From: Paraburkholderia piptadeniae
GTDB lineage: Bacteria; Pseudomonadota; Gammaproteobacteria; Burkholderiales; Burkholderiaceae
Length of the DNA: 64,000 bases
Assembly: GCF_900007165.1 (NCBI RefSeq)
Contig: NZ_CYGY02000014.1
Coordinates: forward strand, 16,260-80,259
Reading direction: 5' to 3'
Below the pieces are notes generated by a model. It searched no databases, was not told where the DNA came from, and worked only from the letters and a program-made list of their open reading frames with translations. The position numbers and the translations under genes are program-made. The first letter of the stretch is position 1. Every line of letters begins with the position of its first letter. Shown piece after piece: positions 1 to 7,772 of this stretch.

Positions 1-579
1 CGTCTCAATGAAGGTCGGACAAACCGTGTTCACACGGATCCCGTGCGCCCCGAGTTCCCAGGCGAGAGCTTTGGTCATCCCTTCGATTGCATGCTTGGTC
101 GCGCAGTAAACGGTGCGCCCGGGACTCCCCACGTGCCCCATCTGCGACGAAACGTTGATGAACGACCCGCCCTGCCTGGTCTCCAACAGACCCTTTGCCA
201 CGGCACGCGACGCGTAAAATGCAGCCTTCACGTTCAGCGCCAACATTGCGTCGATGTCCTCGTCTTTCACCGCTACGAGGTCCGTCGGCCGGTTCATTCC
301 CGCGCTGTTGACGAGCACGTTGAACGGCCCACGCGCGAAGACCTCACCGGTCACCGCTGCGGAATCCGTAACGTCGAGCACGACGTAATCGCTGACGCCA
401 CCGGCAGAGTTGATCGCTTCGCATGCTTTTTCGAGTTCTTCCGCCGTTCGCGCCGCCAATGTGACGTGGGCACCAGCCTGCGCAAGGGCAGCCGCAGCGG
501 CAAGACCAATTCCCCTGCCGGCTCCCGTTACCAGCGCCGTCTTCCCATCGAGCCTGAAACTCGGAAGCGTCGGTATCAT
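1..579 (-). CDS. SDR-family oxidoreductase (3' end cut by window edge)
   Basis: Reading the minus strand gives an open frame of about 193 codons that runs off the window edge, so the C-terminus is missing. The N-terminus shows the Rossmann motif TGAGRGIG about 14 residues in, followed by NSAGMNRP (NAG-type motif), an INVSSQ serine segment and YCATK (the YxxxK catalytic pair). This is a classical NAD(P)-dependent short-chain dehydrogenase. The ATG lies 12 bases downstream of the stop of the histidinol-dehydrogenase-like gene, so the two are probably co-transcribed from the promoter shared with the divergent LacI gene. Substrate unknown; oxidation of a polyol or hydroxy acid is an inference from the neighbours. 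Confidence 0.85.
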   Translation of the reverse strand, partial: MIPTLPSFRLDGKTALVTGAGRGIGLAAAAALAQAGAHVTLAARTAEELEKACEAINSAGGVSDYVVLDVTDSAAVTGEVFARGPFNVLVNSAGMNRPTDLVAVKDEDIDAMLALNVKAAFYASRAVAKGLLETRQGGSFINVSSQMGHVGSPGRTVYCATKHAIEGMTKALAWELGAHGIRVNTVCPTFIET

Positions 580-591
580 TCTTTAATCGTC

Positions 592-1905
592 TCACGCGAC
601 CACGGCGGATCCATACGGCACGTCCCGATGCCCATACCGGCGGACGCGAATGTTGGCTTGTTCGCCGTGACCAATCATGCCCTCAATGGCACAGAGCCGT
701 GAGCAGTAAGCCCCAATCATCGCACTGGCCTCGTCGGTCAGGACCTTCTGATAGGTGCAGGTCTTGATAAACTTGCCAACCCACAGACCGCCTGTATAAC
801 GTGCGGCCTTGCCAGTCGGCAGCGTATGGTTCGTGCCGATGACCTTATCGCCGAAGGCCACGTTCGTTCGCGGGCCAAGGAAGAGCGCTCCATAGTTCTT
901 CATGTTGTTGAGGAAATAGTCCGGATCGCGAGTCATCACCTGAACGTGCTCGGAAGCGATGCGGTCCGCTTGCTGCACCATTTCTTCCAGCGTGTCGACG
1001 ACGATAACTTCGCCATAGTCGCGCCATGAAGCACCCGCGGTGTTTGCAGTGGGCAGAATCTTCAGCAAGCGCTCGACTTCGGCGATCGTCTCCTGCGCGA
1101 GCGCCAGCGAGTTCGTCAGGAGGACAGCTGGCGTATTGAAACCATGTTCAGCCTGACCCAAAAGGTCGGTCGCGCACATCTCGGCATCCACGCTGTCGTC
1201 GGCAATAACGAGCGTTTCCGTCGGACCAGCGATGAGGTCGATACCGATGCGACCGAACAGCTGACGCTTCGCCTCGGCAACAAACGCGTTGCCCGGCCCC
1301 ACCACCATCGCTACCTCATCGATTGTTTGGGTGCCGAGAGCCATCGCAGCGATCGCCTGCACACCACCGAACGTATAAATCTCGTCGGCGCCACCGAGGT
1401 GCATCGCAGCGACCACTGCGGGATTTGGCTTGCCATGCACCGGGGGTGAGGCAGTGATGACGCGTGGCACGCCGGCGACCTTCGCTGTTACGACACTCAT
1501 ATGCGCCGACGCAACGAGCGGGAATTTCCCGCCGGGCACGTAACACGCAACACTGTCCACCGGCATGTTCTTGTGGCCAAGGACGACACCCGGCAGGGTC
1601 TCCACCTCGACGTCACGGAGCGCCTCGCGCTGCGCCCGCGCAAAATTGCGCACCTGCGTCTGTGCAAACTTGATGTCGTCGAGTTGGCCTTGCGACAAAG
1701 CACCGACGCAAGCTGCGATTTCGCTTTCCGAAAGCCGGAAGCTTTCAGGAGACCAGTTGTCGAACTTCTTCGACAACTCCGCCACCGCTGCATCTCCGCG
1801 TTTGGCGACATCGGCGAGGATTTCAGTGACCGTGTCGCGCACTTTTGCAGCGTCCAGGGAAGATTCTTCAGCGCTGCGGCCGTGCTTCAGATATTGGATT
1901 GCCAT
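592..1905 (-). CDS. Histidinol dehydrogenase family NAD-dependent alcohol dehydrogenase (catabolic paralogue)
   Basis: The 437-residue protein has the full histidinol dehydrogenase fold signature: [12 protein letters not shown] near residue 122, [11 protein letters not shown] near 180, [13 protein letters not shown] near 203, [11 protein letters not shown] near 226 and LLGQAEHG near 249, plus a C-terminal TNHTLPTG. The PGG segment reads KFPL rather than the TAPLPS usual in biosynthetic HisD, and there are no other his genes here. It therefore more resembles the catabolic branch that includes sulfopropanediol dehydrogenase HpsN. It probably oxidises a primary alcohol to an acid in two NAD-dependent steps. 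It sits upstream of an SDR gene and is divergent from a LacI regulator. HpsN-type substrate identity is only a suggestion. Confidence 0.8.
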   Translation of the reverse strand: MAIQYLKHGRSAEESSLDAAKVRDTVTEILADVAKRGDAAVAELSKKFDNWSPESFRLSESEIAACVGALSQGQLDDIKFAQTQVRNFARAQREALRDVEVETLPGVVLGHKNMPVDSVACYVPGGKFPLVASAHMSVVTAKVAGVPRVITASPPVHGKPNPAVVAAMHLGGADEIYTFGGVQAIAAMALGTQTIDEVAMVVGPGNAFVAEAKRQLFGRIGIDLIAGPTETLVIADDSVDAEMCATDLLGQAEHGFNTPAVLLTNSLALAQETIAEVERLLKILPTANTAGASWRDYGEVIVVDTLEEMVQQADRIASEHVQVMTRDPDYFLNNMKNYGALFLGPRTNVAFGDKVIGTNHTLPTGKAARYTGGLWVGKFIKTCTYQKVLTDEASAMIGAYCSRLCAIEGMIGHGEQANIRVRRYGHRDVPYGSAVVA

Positions 1906-1975
1906 TTGCTTTTCCTGTCAGGATGGTTGACCAGATTTGCCTTCCTGGTGACGGAGGCCTTGCGCTACCATTGAT

Positions 1976-2020
1976 GCAAATCTATCGCAAATATTTCGTG
2001 CAAAGGAATGCAAACGATAG
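1976..2020. promoter_or_regulatory. Cluster of phased GCAAA repeats with an outer CTATCG/CGATAG inverted repeat
   Basis: Between the divergent dehydrogenase and LacI genes, GCAAA occurs at 1976, 1987, 2000 and 2010, about one helical turn apart. The block 1982-2020 is bounded by CTATCG and CGATAG. This 174-base gap must hold both promoters, so the cluster is a candidate operator for the LacI protein encoded next door. No binding evidence beyond arrangement. Confidence 0.35.
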
Positions 2021-2079
2021 ACGATTACCCTAAAGGTACTGTCTTCGGGTCATCTCCAGAGGCGAACTATTAATTCATT

Positions 2080-3126
2080 ATGCGAACTGGTGCAAAACGT
2101 CCTGCCGACGCGAAACCCGTCAAGGTAAGGCTCGAGGACGTGGCCAAAAAACTGGGCATCTCGGTGTCGACGGTCTCACGCTCGCTGGCAGGCCACCCCG
2201 CGATTAGCAGCGACACCCGGGGTTCAGTGCAGGCGGCGGCTGCCGAACTCGGCTATCGGGTTCCTGCGCAAGGGCGGCGAGCGAAGAAATCGGCGACCAA
2301 GCTGATAGGTGTCGTGGTCGGTGCGCTTCACAACCGATTCATGACTGTTCTGCTGACACATCTGCACGACGCGTTGCAGGAACTTGGTTATCAGATCACC
2401 CTGATGATCGATTCGATGAACGACTCTGGGAACCTCCTTGCCTTCCGGCCCCTGATAGACGGCTATCTGGACGGTCTGATTTTCGCCACAGCGACGCTTG
2501 ATTCCCCTGTAGTCGCCGAGATGCAACGGCGAGGAATCCCACTTGTGCTGGTCGTCCGCTCAGTGGACCACGTGATGGTTGACACCGTGGAGATTGACAA
2601 CGTTTACGCAGGAGCGGTCGCGGCCGAGCATCTGTACGAGCTGGGTCATCGGCGAATCGGCCTCGTGATGGGACCGCAAAACACTTCCACGAGTCGTGAT
2701 CGTGCGATCGGTGTATCGAGCTGCCTGAAGGAAATTGGCTTGCCACCGGAGTCGATATCGCTTGTCTGGGGCGACTACACGACCGAGTCTGGCTATTCGA
2801 GCACGATCTCGATGCTCCGTGAGGCGGATCCGGTTACAGCTATCGTCGCCGGGAACGACATGATCGCGCTGGGTGTCTTGGAGGCCGCGAAACGGCAAGG
2901 CATTCGCGTGCCGGACCAACTCTCCATCATTGGTTTCGACGACATGCCACTCGCGGGGTCGCCACTAGTGGGGCTCACTTCGATACGCCAGCCCGTCGAG
3001 GCGATGGCCCGTACGGCGGCGCGCCGGCTCGTTGAGCGGATCCGCGCGGGAGGAATGGGAGCGTATGCACATGATGTACTGCCGATCCAGTTGGTGCGTC
3101 GCGACACTACGGGCCCTCGAAGTTAA
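2080..3126 (+). CDS. LacI-family transcriptional regulator
   Basis: 348 residues with the LacI layout: an N-terminal helix-turn-helix (VRLEDVAKKLGISVSTVSRS, about residues 16-35), a hinge region, then a periplasmic-binding-protein-like sensor domain beginning KLIGVVVG and ending with the typical IIGFDDMPLA and TSIRQP segments. It carries an N-terminal extension of about 15 residues before the HTH. It is divergent from the histidinol-dehydrogenase-like gene and SDR, and most likely represses them until a sugar-like or polyol inducer binds. The effector is not predictable. The seven TGCKAACGTTMGCA palindromes found elsewhere in the window are absent from its own upstream region, so it is not the best candidate regulator for them. 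Confidence 0.92.
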   Translation: MRTGAKRPADAKPVKVRLEDVAKKLGISVSTVSRSLAGHPAISSDTRGSVQAAAAELGYRVPAQGRRAKKSATKLIGVVVGALHNRFMTVLLTHLHDALQELGYQITLMIDSMNDSGNLLAFRPLIDGYLDGLIFATATLDSPVVAEMQRRGIPLVLVVRSVDHVMVDTVEIDNVYAGAVAAEHLYELGHRRIGLVMGPQNTSTSRDRAIGVSSCLKEIGLPPESISLVWGDYTTESGYSSTISMLREADPVTAIVAGNDMIALGVLEAAKRQGIRVPDQLSIIGFDDMPLAGSPLVGLTSIRQPVEAMARTAARRLVERIRAGGMGAYAHDVLPIQLVRRDTTGPRS

Positions 3127-3375
3127 ATGCATGCGGTGCCGAAAGGACGCCAGCAAAATAGGCAATTGCTCTTTGACGTTCGAGATCGAGTAGACGACCT
3201 ACTGTTCATGCGGGATGAGCGCCAACGAACTCGGAAGGACTCGGCCATGTGGAAGTCCGCTACATGCGTATCGAGCTGAGCGATCAGACTGTGACCAACG
3301 GCTACAAGGCAAACTGTCAAATTGGGTAAATCGTAGGCTAAGATACGGTCGTCGACGATCTGTACCGAGACCGCC

Positions 3376-4134
3376 ATGCCTGATGCGAAGAAAACAGCTC
3401 TTGTAACGAACGCTGCTGGATACGCGGGTCCGCCAGCCGTGACCGCTCTGTGCAACTCTGGGTTCAGGGTCTTCGTGCATGACGCGACGTTCAAGGACCC
3501 TGTAGCGATAGCACATTTCCTCCAAATGCATCCGGCTGCAGAAGTCATTTGCGCGGACAACCCTGCGACACTCGTAACCGAGGCGTGGAAGACGGCGGGG
3601 CAGCTCAACGCGATCATTTGCAACGACCACTATCCAGCGGTACAGATCTCATCTGAAAAGGCGCCTTTAGACGAGTTCAGACAAACGCTCGAATATCTCG
3701 TGCTCAATCCGTTTGCATTGCTGCAGGCAGCGATTCCTCTTTTGAGAGATCAAGGTGGTGGAAACATTGTAATGATCACGTCGTGCCGCACGCACGCGCC
3801 TATTCGAGGTGGCGCTATTCCTGATGCAGCAAGGGCTGCGGCCAACGCGCTGGTAAAGTCGCTGGGGGTAGAGCTGGCTCCGGATGCGATCGCGGTTAAC
3901 GCAGTATCTCCTAACTTTTTGTACAGCGAAGCTTATTATCCGAAAGCAATATTCATTGACGACGAGAGAGGGAAAGATTATGTAACCAAGAATGTTCCGG
4001 CTGGACGACTCGGTCGACCAGATGAAATCGGCGATGTGATCAGGTTTCTGGCTTCAACGGAAGCGCGCTTCCTTACTGGCGCGATTATCGACTTCAATGG
4101 GGGTTGGCCGTCATCATCGGTTCGCCCTACCTGA
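3376..4134 (+). CDS. Halohydrin-dehalogenase-like SDR lacking the catalytic tyrosine
   Basis: The 252-residue protein lacks the TGxxxGxG cofactor motif and has TNAAGYAG at residues 11-18 instead, as halohydrin dehalogenases such as HheC do. Further matches to remembered HheC are HDATFK, a PATLVTEA segment, GQLN..ICND, NPFALLQA, NIVMITS and PNFLYSE. In HheC the catalytic triad is Ser132, Tyr145 and Arg149. At the same spacing this protein has Ser136, Pro149 and Arg153, so Ser and Arg are kept and Tyr is lost. It ends convergently with the MarR gene. It may be a catalytically altered or inactive dehalogenase, or an SDR with another role. Family call is good, activity unknown. Confidence 0.75.
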   Translation: MPDAKKTALVTNAAGYAGPPAVTALCNSGFRVFVHDATFKDPVAIAHFLQMHPAAEVICADNPATLVTEAWKTAGQLNAIICNDHYPAVQISSEKAPLDEFRQTLEYLVLNPFALLQAAIPLLRDQGGGNIVMITSCRTHAPIRGGAIPDAARAAANALVKSLGVELAPDAIAVNAVSPNFLYSEAYYPKAIFIDDERGKDYVTKNVPAGRLGRPDEIGDVIRFLASTEARFLTGAIIDFNGGWPSSSVRPT

Positions 4135-4195
4135 TTCCTTACTTTTCTCCGCACGTCGTGGTCCGCTGTCAAGCCGAACCAGCGGGACAGGAGCG

Positions 4196-4723
4196 TCATC
4201 GCGCGAAAGAAAACAATTCTGCCCGCAATCGTTTGGCCTTCGCACTGCCATAGACCTTTTCGAGCTCCATTTGTGCGGCCCTCAAGTGCACGCTACCCCG
4301 TTCCAGCTTTGCAAGGCCAAGCTCGGTTAGCGAGAGTATGCAGCGTCGGCCATCGTGTGCATGGCTTGCTTTCAATAGTAGTCTCGCGGAAATAAGGGGT
4401 TTGATGGCGCGCACTAAAGACGTACGCTCCATGACTAGAATCTTGCTGAGTTCGTTCATCGTCATGAATTCATGTTCTCGCAATACCATAAGTATCTCTA
4501 ACTGCCCTATGGTAACCGATGCCTGTGCTAAGTGCCGGTTGTAGATTCTCGAAACATAGCGCTTAGCTTGATTCACTGCGAAGCAGTAGTCCTCTTTCAG
4601 TGTGTGCTCGATAGCTCCCTCAAGCGACCGCCCCCCGCTGTCCGGCGTGGTTTGCAGATCGTCCTCCACCCTAGTAACTGCGCCTCGCAGGCATGGGATC
4701 ATATACACGTTTATTTCTGACAT
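4196..4723 (-). CDS. MarR-family transcriptional regulator
   Basis: 175 residues with the MarR winged-helix core: a dimerisation helix around RYVSRIYNRH, then GQLEILMVLREHEFMTMNEL, the recognition region MERTSLVRAIKPL and the wing (HDGRRCILSLTELG). It has an unusually long N-terminal extension of about 45 residues. It is the last gene of a minus-strand run that starts with the thioesterase, 93 bases after the enoyl-CoA hydratase family gene. It is therefore a likely local repressor of the beta-oxidation operon, possibly responding to an acyl- or aryl-CoA or the free acid. Ligand unknown. Confidence 0.88.
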   Translation of the reverse strand: MSEINVYMIPCLRGAVTRVEDDLQTTPDSGGRSLEGAIEHTLKEDYCFAVNQAKRYVSRIYNRHLAQASVTIGQLEILMVLREHEFMTMNELSKILVMERTSLVRAIKPLISARLLLKASHAHDGRRCILSLTELGLAKLERGSVHLRAAQMELEKVYGSAKAKRLRAELFSFAR

Positions 4724-4816
4724 GAAAAACCAACACTCGTGCGAAAAGCCGAGCGTCCGTGACGTGCAAAATTAAAAGAGCCCCGTCCGCTCAACCTTGG
4801 CGCAAGGGCCACAGGT

Positions 4817-5584
4817 TCATTCGAGGTCCTTCGGCGGCCGCTTCGCAAGGAAGGCCTGGAAGACTTCTCGGGCCTCAGGGGAGCCGAGCTGCCTCGCGAA
4901 CTGCTGGCTCTCCGCCGTGATTTGTGCAAGGATTGACTCCTGGTCCCGCATGAGTTGCTTGGTGGCCGTCATCGCACCCAGGGGCCCAGATGCCAGCAGC
5001 TTTGCGGCAGACAAGGCTTCTTCGCGCACCTTCCCCTTCTCGACAGCCAGGTTGGCAATGCCCCACGATACCGCTGTGTCGCCATCCATGGGTTTGCCCA
5101 TTGCGAAGAGTGCGAACGCTCTCGCGTGCCCAATGCGTGCAACCATCAACAACGTAGATGCAGCTTCTGGCACCAAGGCGAGATTAACGAAAGGGGCGAC
5201 AAGCCTCGCATCGTGCGCAACGACGACAAAGTCACAGTGAAGCAGCAAAGTTACACCTATGCCGATCGCTTGCCCTTGCACGCCAGCGACGAGTGGCTTA
5301 CGGGCTGTGGCAAGGGCCGTCAGAAAACGGTGCACGCTAGCTGGGATTTCGCTACGTTCAGCTTGCGCCCAGCCTGCGAACGCCGAGATATCGTTTCCAG
5401 CCGTGAACGTATCTCCTTCCGATAGGAGGAGAACGACGTGAATCTCCGAATCCCCCTGCGCAGCCTCGATCTGATCAGCCAGCGCAGCGTACATAGGCTC
5501 GGTGATCGCGTTCATCTTGCCAGGCCTGTTAAGGGTCACGACGAGAACGCCATCCTCAATTCTCTTTGTAATGAATTCAGACAT
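4817..5584 (-). CDS. Enoyl-CoA hydratase/isomerase family protein, isomerase-like active site
   Basis: 255 residues, a single crotonase domain with the oxyanion-hole segments TAGNDISAF and GQAIGIGVTLLLHCD. Aligned to rat enoyl-CoA hydratase, the Glu144 position is Thr and the Glu164 position is Phe, so both hydratase glutamates are absent. The only acidic residue in the usual place is in LALVPEAAST, where delta3,delta2-enoyl-CoA isomerases carry their single catalytic Glu. It is therefore more likely an isomerase that moves double bonds into position for beta-oxidation than a hydratase. It belongs to the operon with FadB-like, thiolase and thioesterase genes. Assignment rests on motif alignment from memory. 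Confidence 0.8.
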   Translation of the reverse strand: MSEFITKRIEDGVLVVTLNRPGKMNAITEPMYAALADQIEAAQGDSEIHVVLLLSEGDTFTAGNDISAFAGWAQAERSEIPASVHRFLTALATARKPLVAGVQGQAIGIGVTLLLHCDFVVVAHDARLVAPFVNLALVPEAASTLLMVARIGHARAFALFAMGKPMDGDTAVSWGIANLAVEKGKVREEALSAAKLLASGPLGAMTATKQLMRDQESILAQITAESQQFARQLGSPEAREVFQAFLAKRPPKDLE

Positions 5585-5893
5585 GGTTAACGTCTCTACA
5601 TAAGGTGTTTACCGGCCAGGCCAGCCAAGTCCTCGCAGGCGCAGGCACTTGACAGCGAGGTACACCTGCGATCAATTTAAGTCCTTAACGGCCGGGATAT
5701 CGCGAATTGCATGCTGCCCTGAACGATCGGATGCTTGATGCCGAAAAGTCTGGCAACTCTCGATTTCACGTTTCAATTGCTTTCCTGCCGCTACTCGCCA
5801 ATCCGGATACAGCTGATTTCTAGCGAGCGGAAGCATCCGTAATATGGGCCCCGCTCAAATCAAACGAAACCCTTGGCGTGCCTCCCTGAAGAA
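5585..5893. other. Gene-free stretch inside the beta-oxidation operon
   Basis: About 310 bases between the isomerase-like gene and the frameshifted monooxygenase. No frame with recognisable protein features on either strand and no clear terminator. It may hold a secondary promoter for the isomerase and MarR genes. Confidence 0.4.
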
Positions 5894-6179
5894 TTACGTT
5901 GGGCCGTGAAGCGTAATCACTTCTGGCTTGCCATCGATGTAGTCCCCAAGCTTTCTTCCGAGAACGCGGTAGTGGTCGGACTTGCGGTGGGCGGCGGCCC
6001 CCTCTTCATCGCGGTAGCGCTCAAGGAATGAGTACGACGTGTCGGCATCGCCTTTGAGCAATTCGTAGCCCATGCATCCGGGTTCGGCGCGTGAGGCATC
6101 GACCAGTTGCCGGGCCGTCGAGCTAAACGCCTCGGATGTCCCGGGTTTGATTTTTCAGATTGACCAAGATCACGATCAT
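5894..6179 (-). pseudogene. Antibiotic-biosynthesis-monooxygenase (ABM) family protein, frameshifted
   Basis: On the minus strand the frame opens as MIVILVNLK and then meets a stop after 18 codons. Deleting one base in the run of five T at 6151-6155 restores a continuous frame of about 94 residues. It begins MIVILVNLKIKPGTSEAF and continues through GCMGYELL, SFLERYRDEEG and YIDGKPEV. This is the ABM dimeric ferredoxin-like domain of YgiN-type quinol or aromatic monooxygenases, at its usual length of 90-100 residues. It lies between the thiolase and the isomerase-like gene in the same orientation. The break is in a homopolymer, so a sequencing or assembly error is as likely as true decay. Confidence 0.75.
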
Positions 6180-6405
6180 CGAAAACATCCTTTTTATGCG
6201 TTACGCAACGGGTTTGTGTGTAGAAGAATCAAATAGGAGGTGGCAGAAAAATCACTACATCTTCGTAAGCTTTTAGCGGAAATCCCATGGTGGACCCCTT
6301 GAGCGAAAATGCGTCGAGCGGCTTGCTCGTTTAAACAGAGCCGACCTCACTAACGTGCAGCACGCGCACTCAGGTAAAAGCCACGATCACGACTTGCATG
6401 GATCC

Positions 6406-7581
6406 CTAGAGCACTTCGAAAACGGCCGCTGCACCCATGCCACTGGCCATGCACATCGTCACGGCGACGCGCTTAGCTCCGCGCCGCCGGCCTTCGATCA
6501 GCGCGTGGCCCGTCAGGCGCTGGCCCGACATGCCGTAGGGGTGGCCAAGCGCGATGGCACCTCCGCTCACGTTCAACCTCTCGTCTGGAATGCCAAGGAA
6601 ATCACGGCAATAAATCACCTGAACCGCGAATGCCTCATTAAGCTCCCAAAGGTCGATATCGTCCGTATTCAAGCCCAAGCGCGCTAGCACCTTGGGTACG
6701 GCAAAGATTGGCCCGATTCCCATCACTCCTGGCTCGCAACCGGCCACTGCGAAGCCAAGAAAACGCCCGAGCGGCTCCAGGCCGTGCCGCTCGGCATAAG
6801 CTTCACTCACGACCACGCACGCGCCCGCGCCATCGGAAAACTGGCTTGCATTACCCGCGCTTACGACGCCACCTGACAGCGCGGGCCTGATGCCGGCAAT
6901 ACTCTCCACCGTGGTTCCTTCGCGTAGCCCCTCGTCGCGCGAGACATTTACCTCGCGCGTCACGAAACCAAGCTCTGGATCGACGAGCCCCCTCGTGACG
7001 GTGATTGGCGCAATTTCAGCTTCGAAGCGCCCGGCTGCCTGCGCCGCACATGCCTTTTGCTGGCTCGCTGCGCCATACACGTCCATCGCTTCTCGGCTAA
7101 TGCCGTACACCTTGGCTACCTCTTCGGCCGTCTGCAGCATGCTCCAATAAATCTCAGGCTTGATCTGTTCCAACGAGGGGTCGATCGACATGTGCTGATT
7201 TGATTGATTCTGCACGCAAGAAATGCTTTCCACGCCACCGGCTACAAAGACCTCGCCTTCCCCCATGCCAATACGTTGGCAGGCCAGCACGATGGATTGC
7301 AGGCCCGAACCGCAAAAGCGACTAAGGGTTAGCCCCGGCACGGAGACACGCAACCCCGCCTTGATCGCGCTCTGGCGTGCGATGTTGTAGCCAGTGGCAC
7401 CTTCTGGTGCAGAGCAGCCCATCAACACGTCCTCGACTTCGGCACCGTCGATGCCTGCACGCGCCAGCGCCTGTTGAACTACATGTCCCCCTAACGTGGC
7501 GCCATGGGTCATGTTGAATGCGCCTTTCCAACTTTTGGTCAGCGGAGTTCGGGCGGTAGATACGATCACTGCGTTGCTCAT
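6406..7581 (-). CDS. Acetyl-CoA acyltransferase (thiolase)
   Basis: 391 residues from the chosen ATG, which has an AGGAAA ribosome-binding site eight bases upstream; an in-frame ATG nine codons earlier has no such site. The thiolase landmarks are all present: nucleophile Cys in [16 protein letters not shown], the His in [14 protein letters not shown], and the second catalytic Cys in CMASGMGAA near the C-terminus. It cleaves 3-ketoacyl-CoA with CoA in the last step of beta-oxidation. It is 191 bases downstream of the FadB-like gene and is followed by the ABM relic. Chain length or aromatic substrate preference cannot be judged. Confidence 0.93.
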   Translation of the reverse strand: MSNAVIVSTARTPLTKSWKGAFNMTHGATLGGHVVQQALARAGIDGAEVEDVLMGCSAPEGATGYNIARQSAIKAGLRVSVPGLTLSRFCGSGLQSIVLACQRIGMGEGEVFVAGGVESISCVQNQSNQHMSIDPSLEQIKPEIYWSMLQTAEEVAKVYGISREAMDVYGAASQQKACAAQAAGRFEAEIAPITVTRGLVDPELGFVTREVNVSRDEGLREGTTVESIAGIRPALSGGVVSAGNASQFSDGAGACVVVSEAYAERHGLEPLGRFLGFAVAGCEPGVMGIGPIFAVPKVLARLGLNTDDIDLWELNEAFAVQVIYCRDFLGIPDERLNVSGGAIALGHPYGMSGQRLTGHALIEGRRRGAKRVAVTMCMASGMGAAAVFEVL

Positions 7582-7772
7582 CTCGGTTTCCTGTATTCGA
7601 TTAGCCAAACGACTTGCTTTCCGCCAGCAGCCGTTCGATTAGCGACGCTGGTGTCCAAACGCAGACTCGACCCTCGCCGGGGAGATGATTACTGCGTCAT
7701 TCGTCACTTCTGTTTGCAAGTGCCGAACGTGCCGCGGGGCGCAACATTCCGGCATCAGGCAACCATAGCTAT

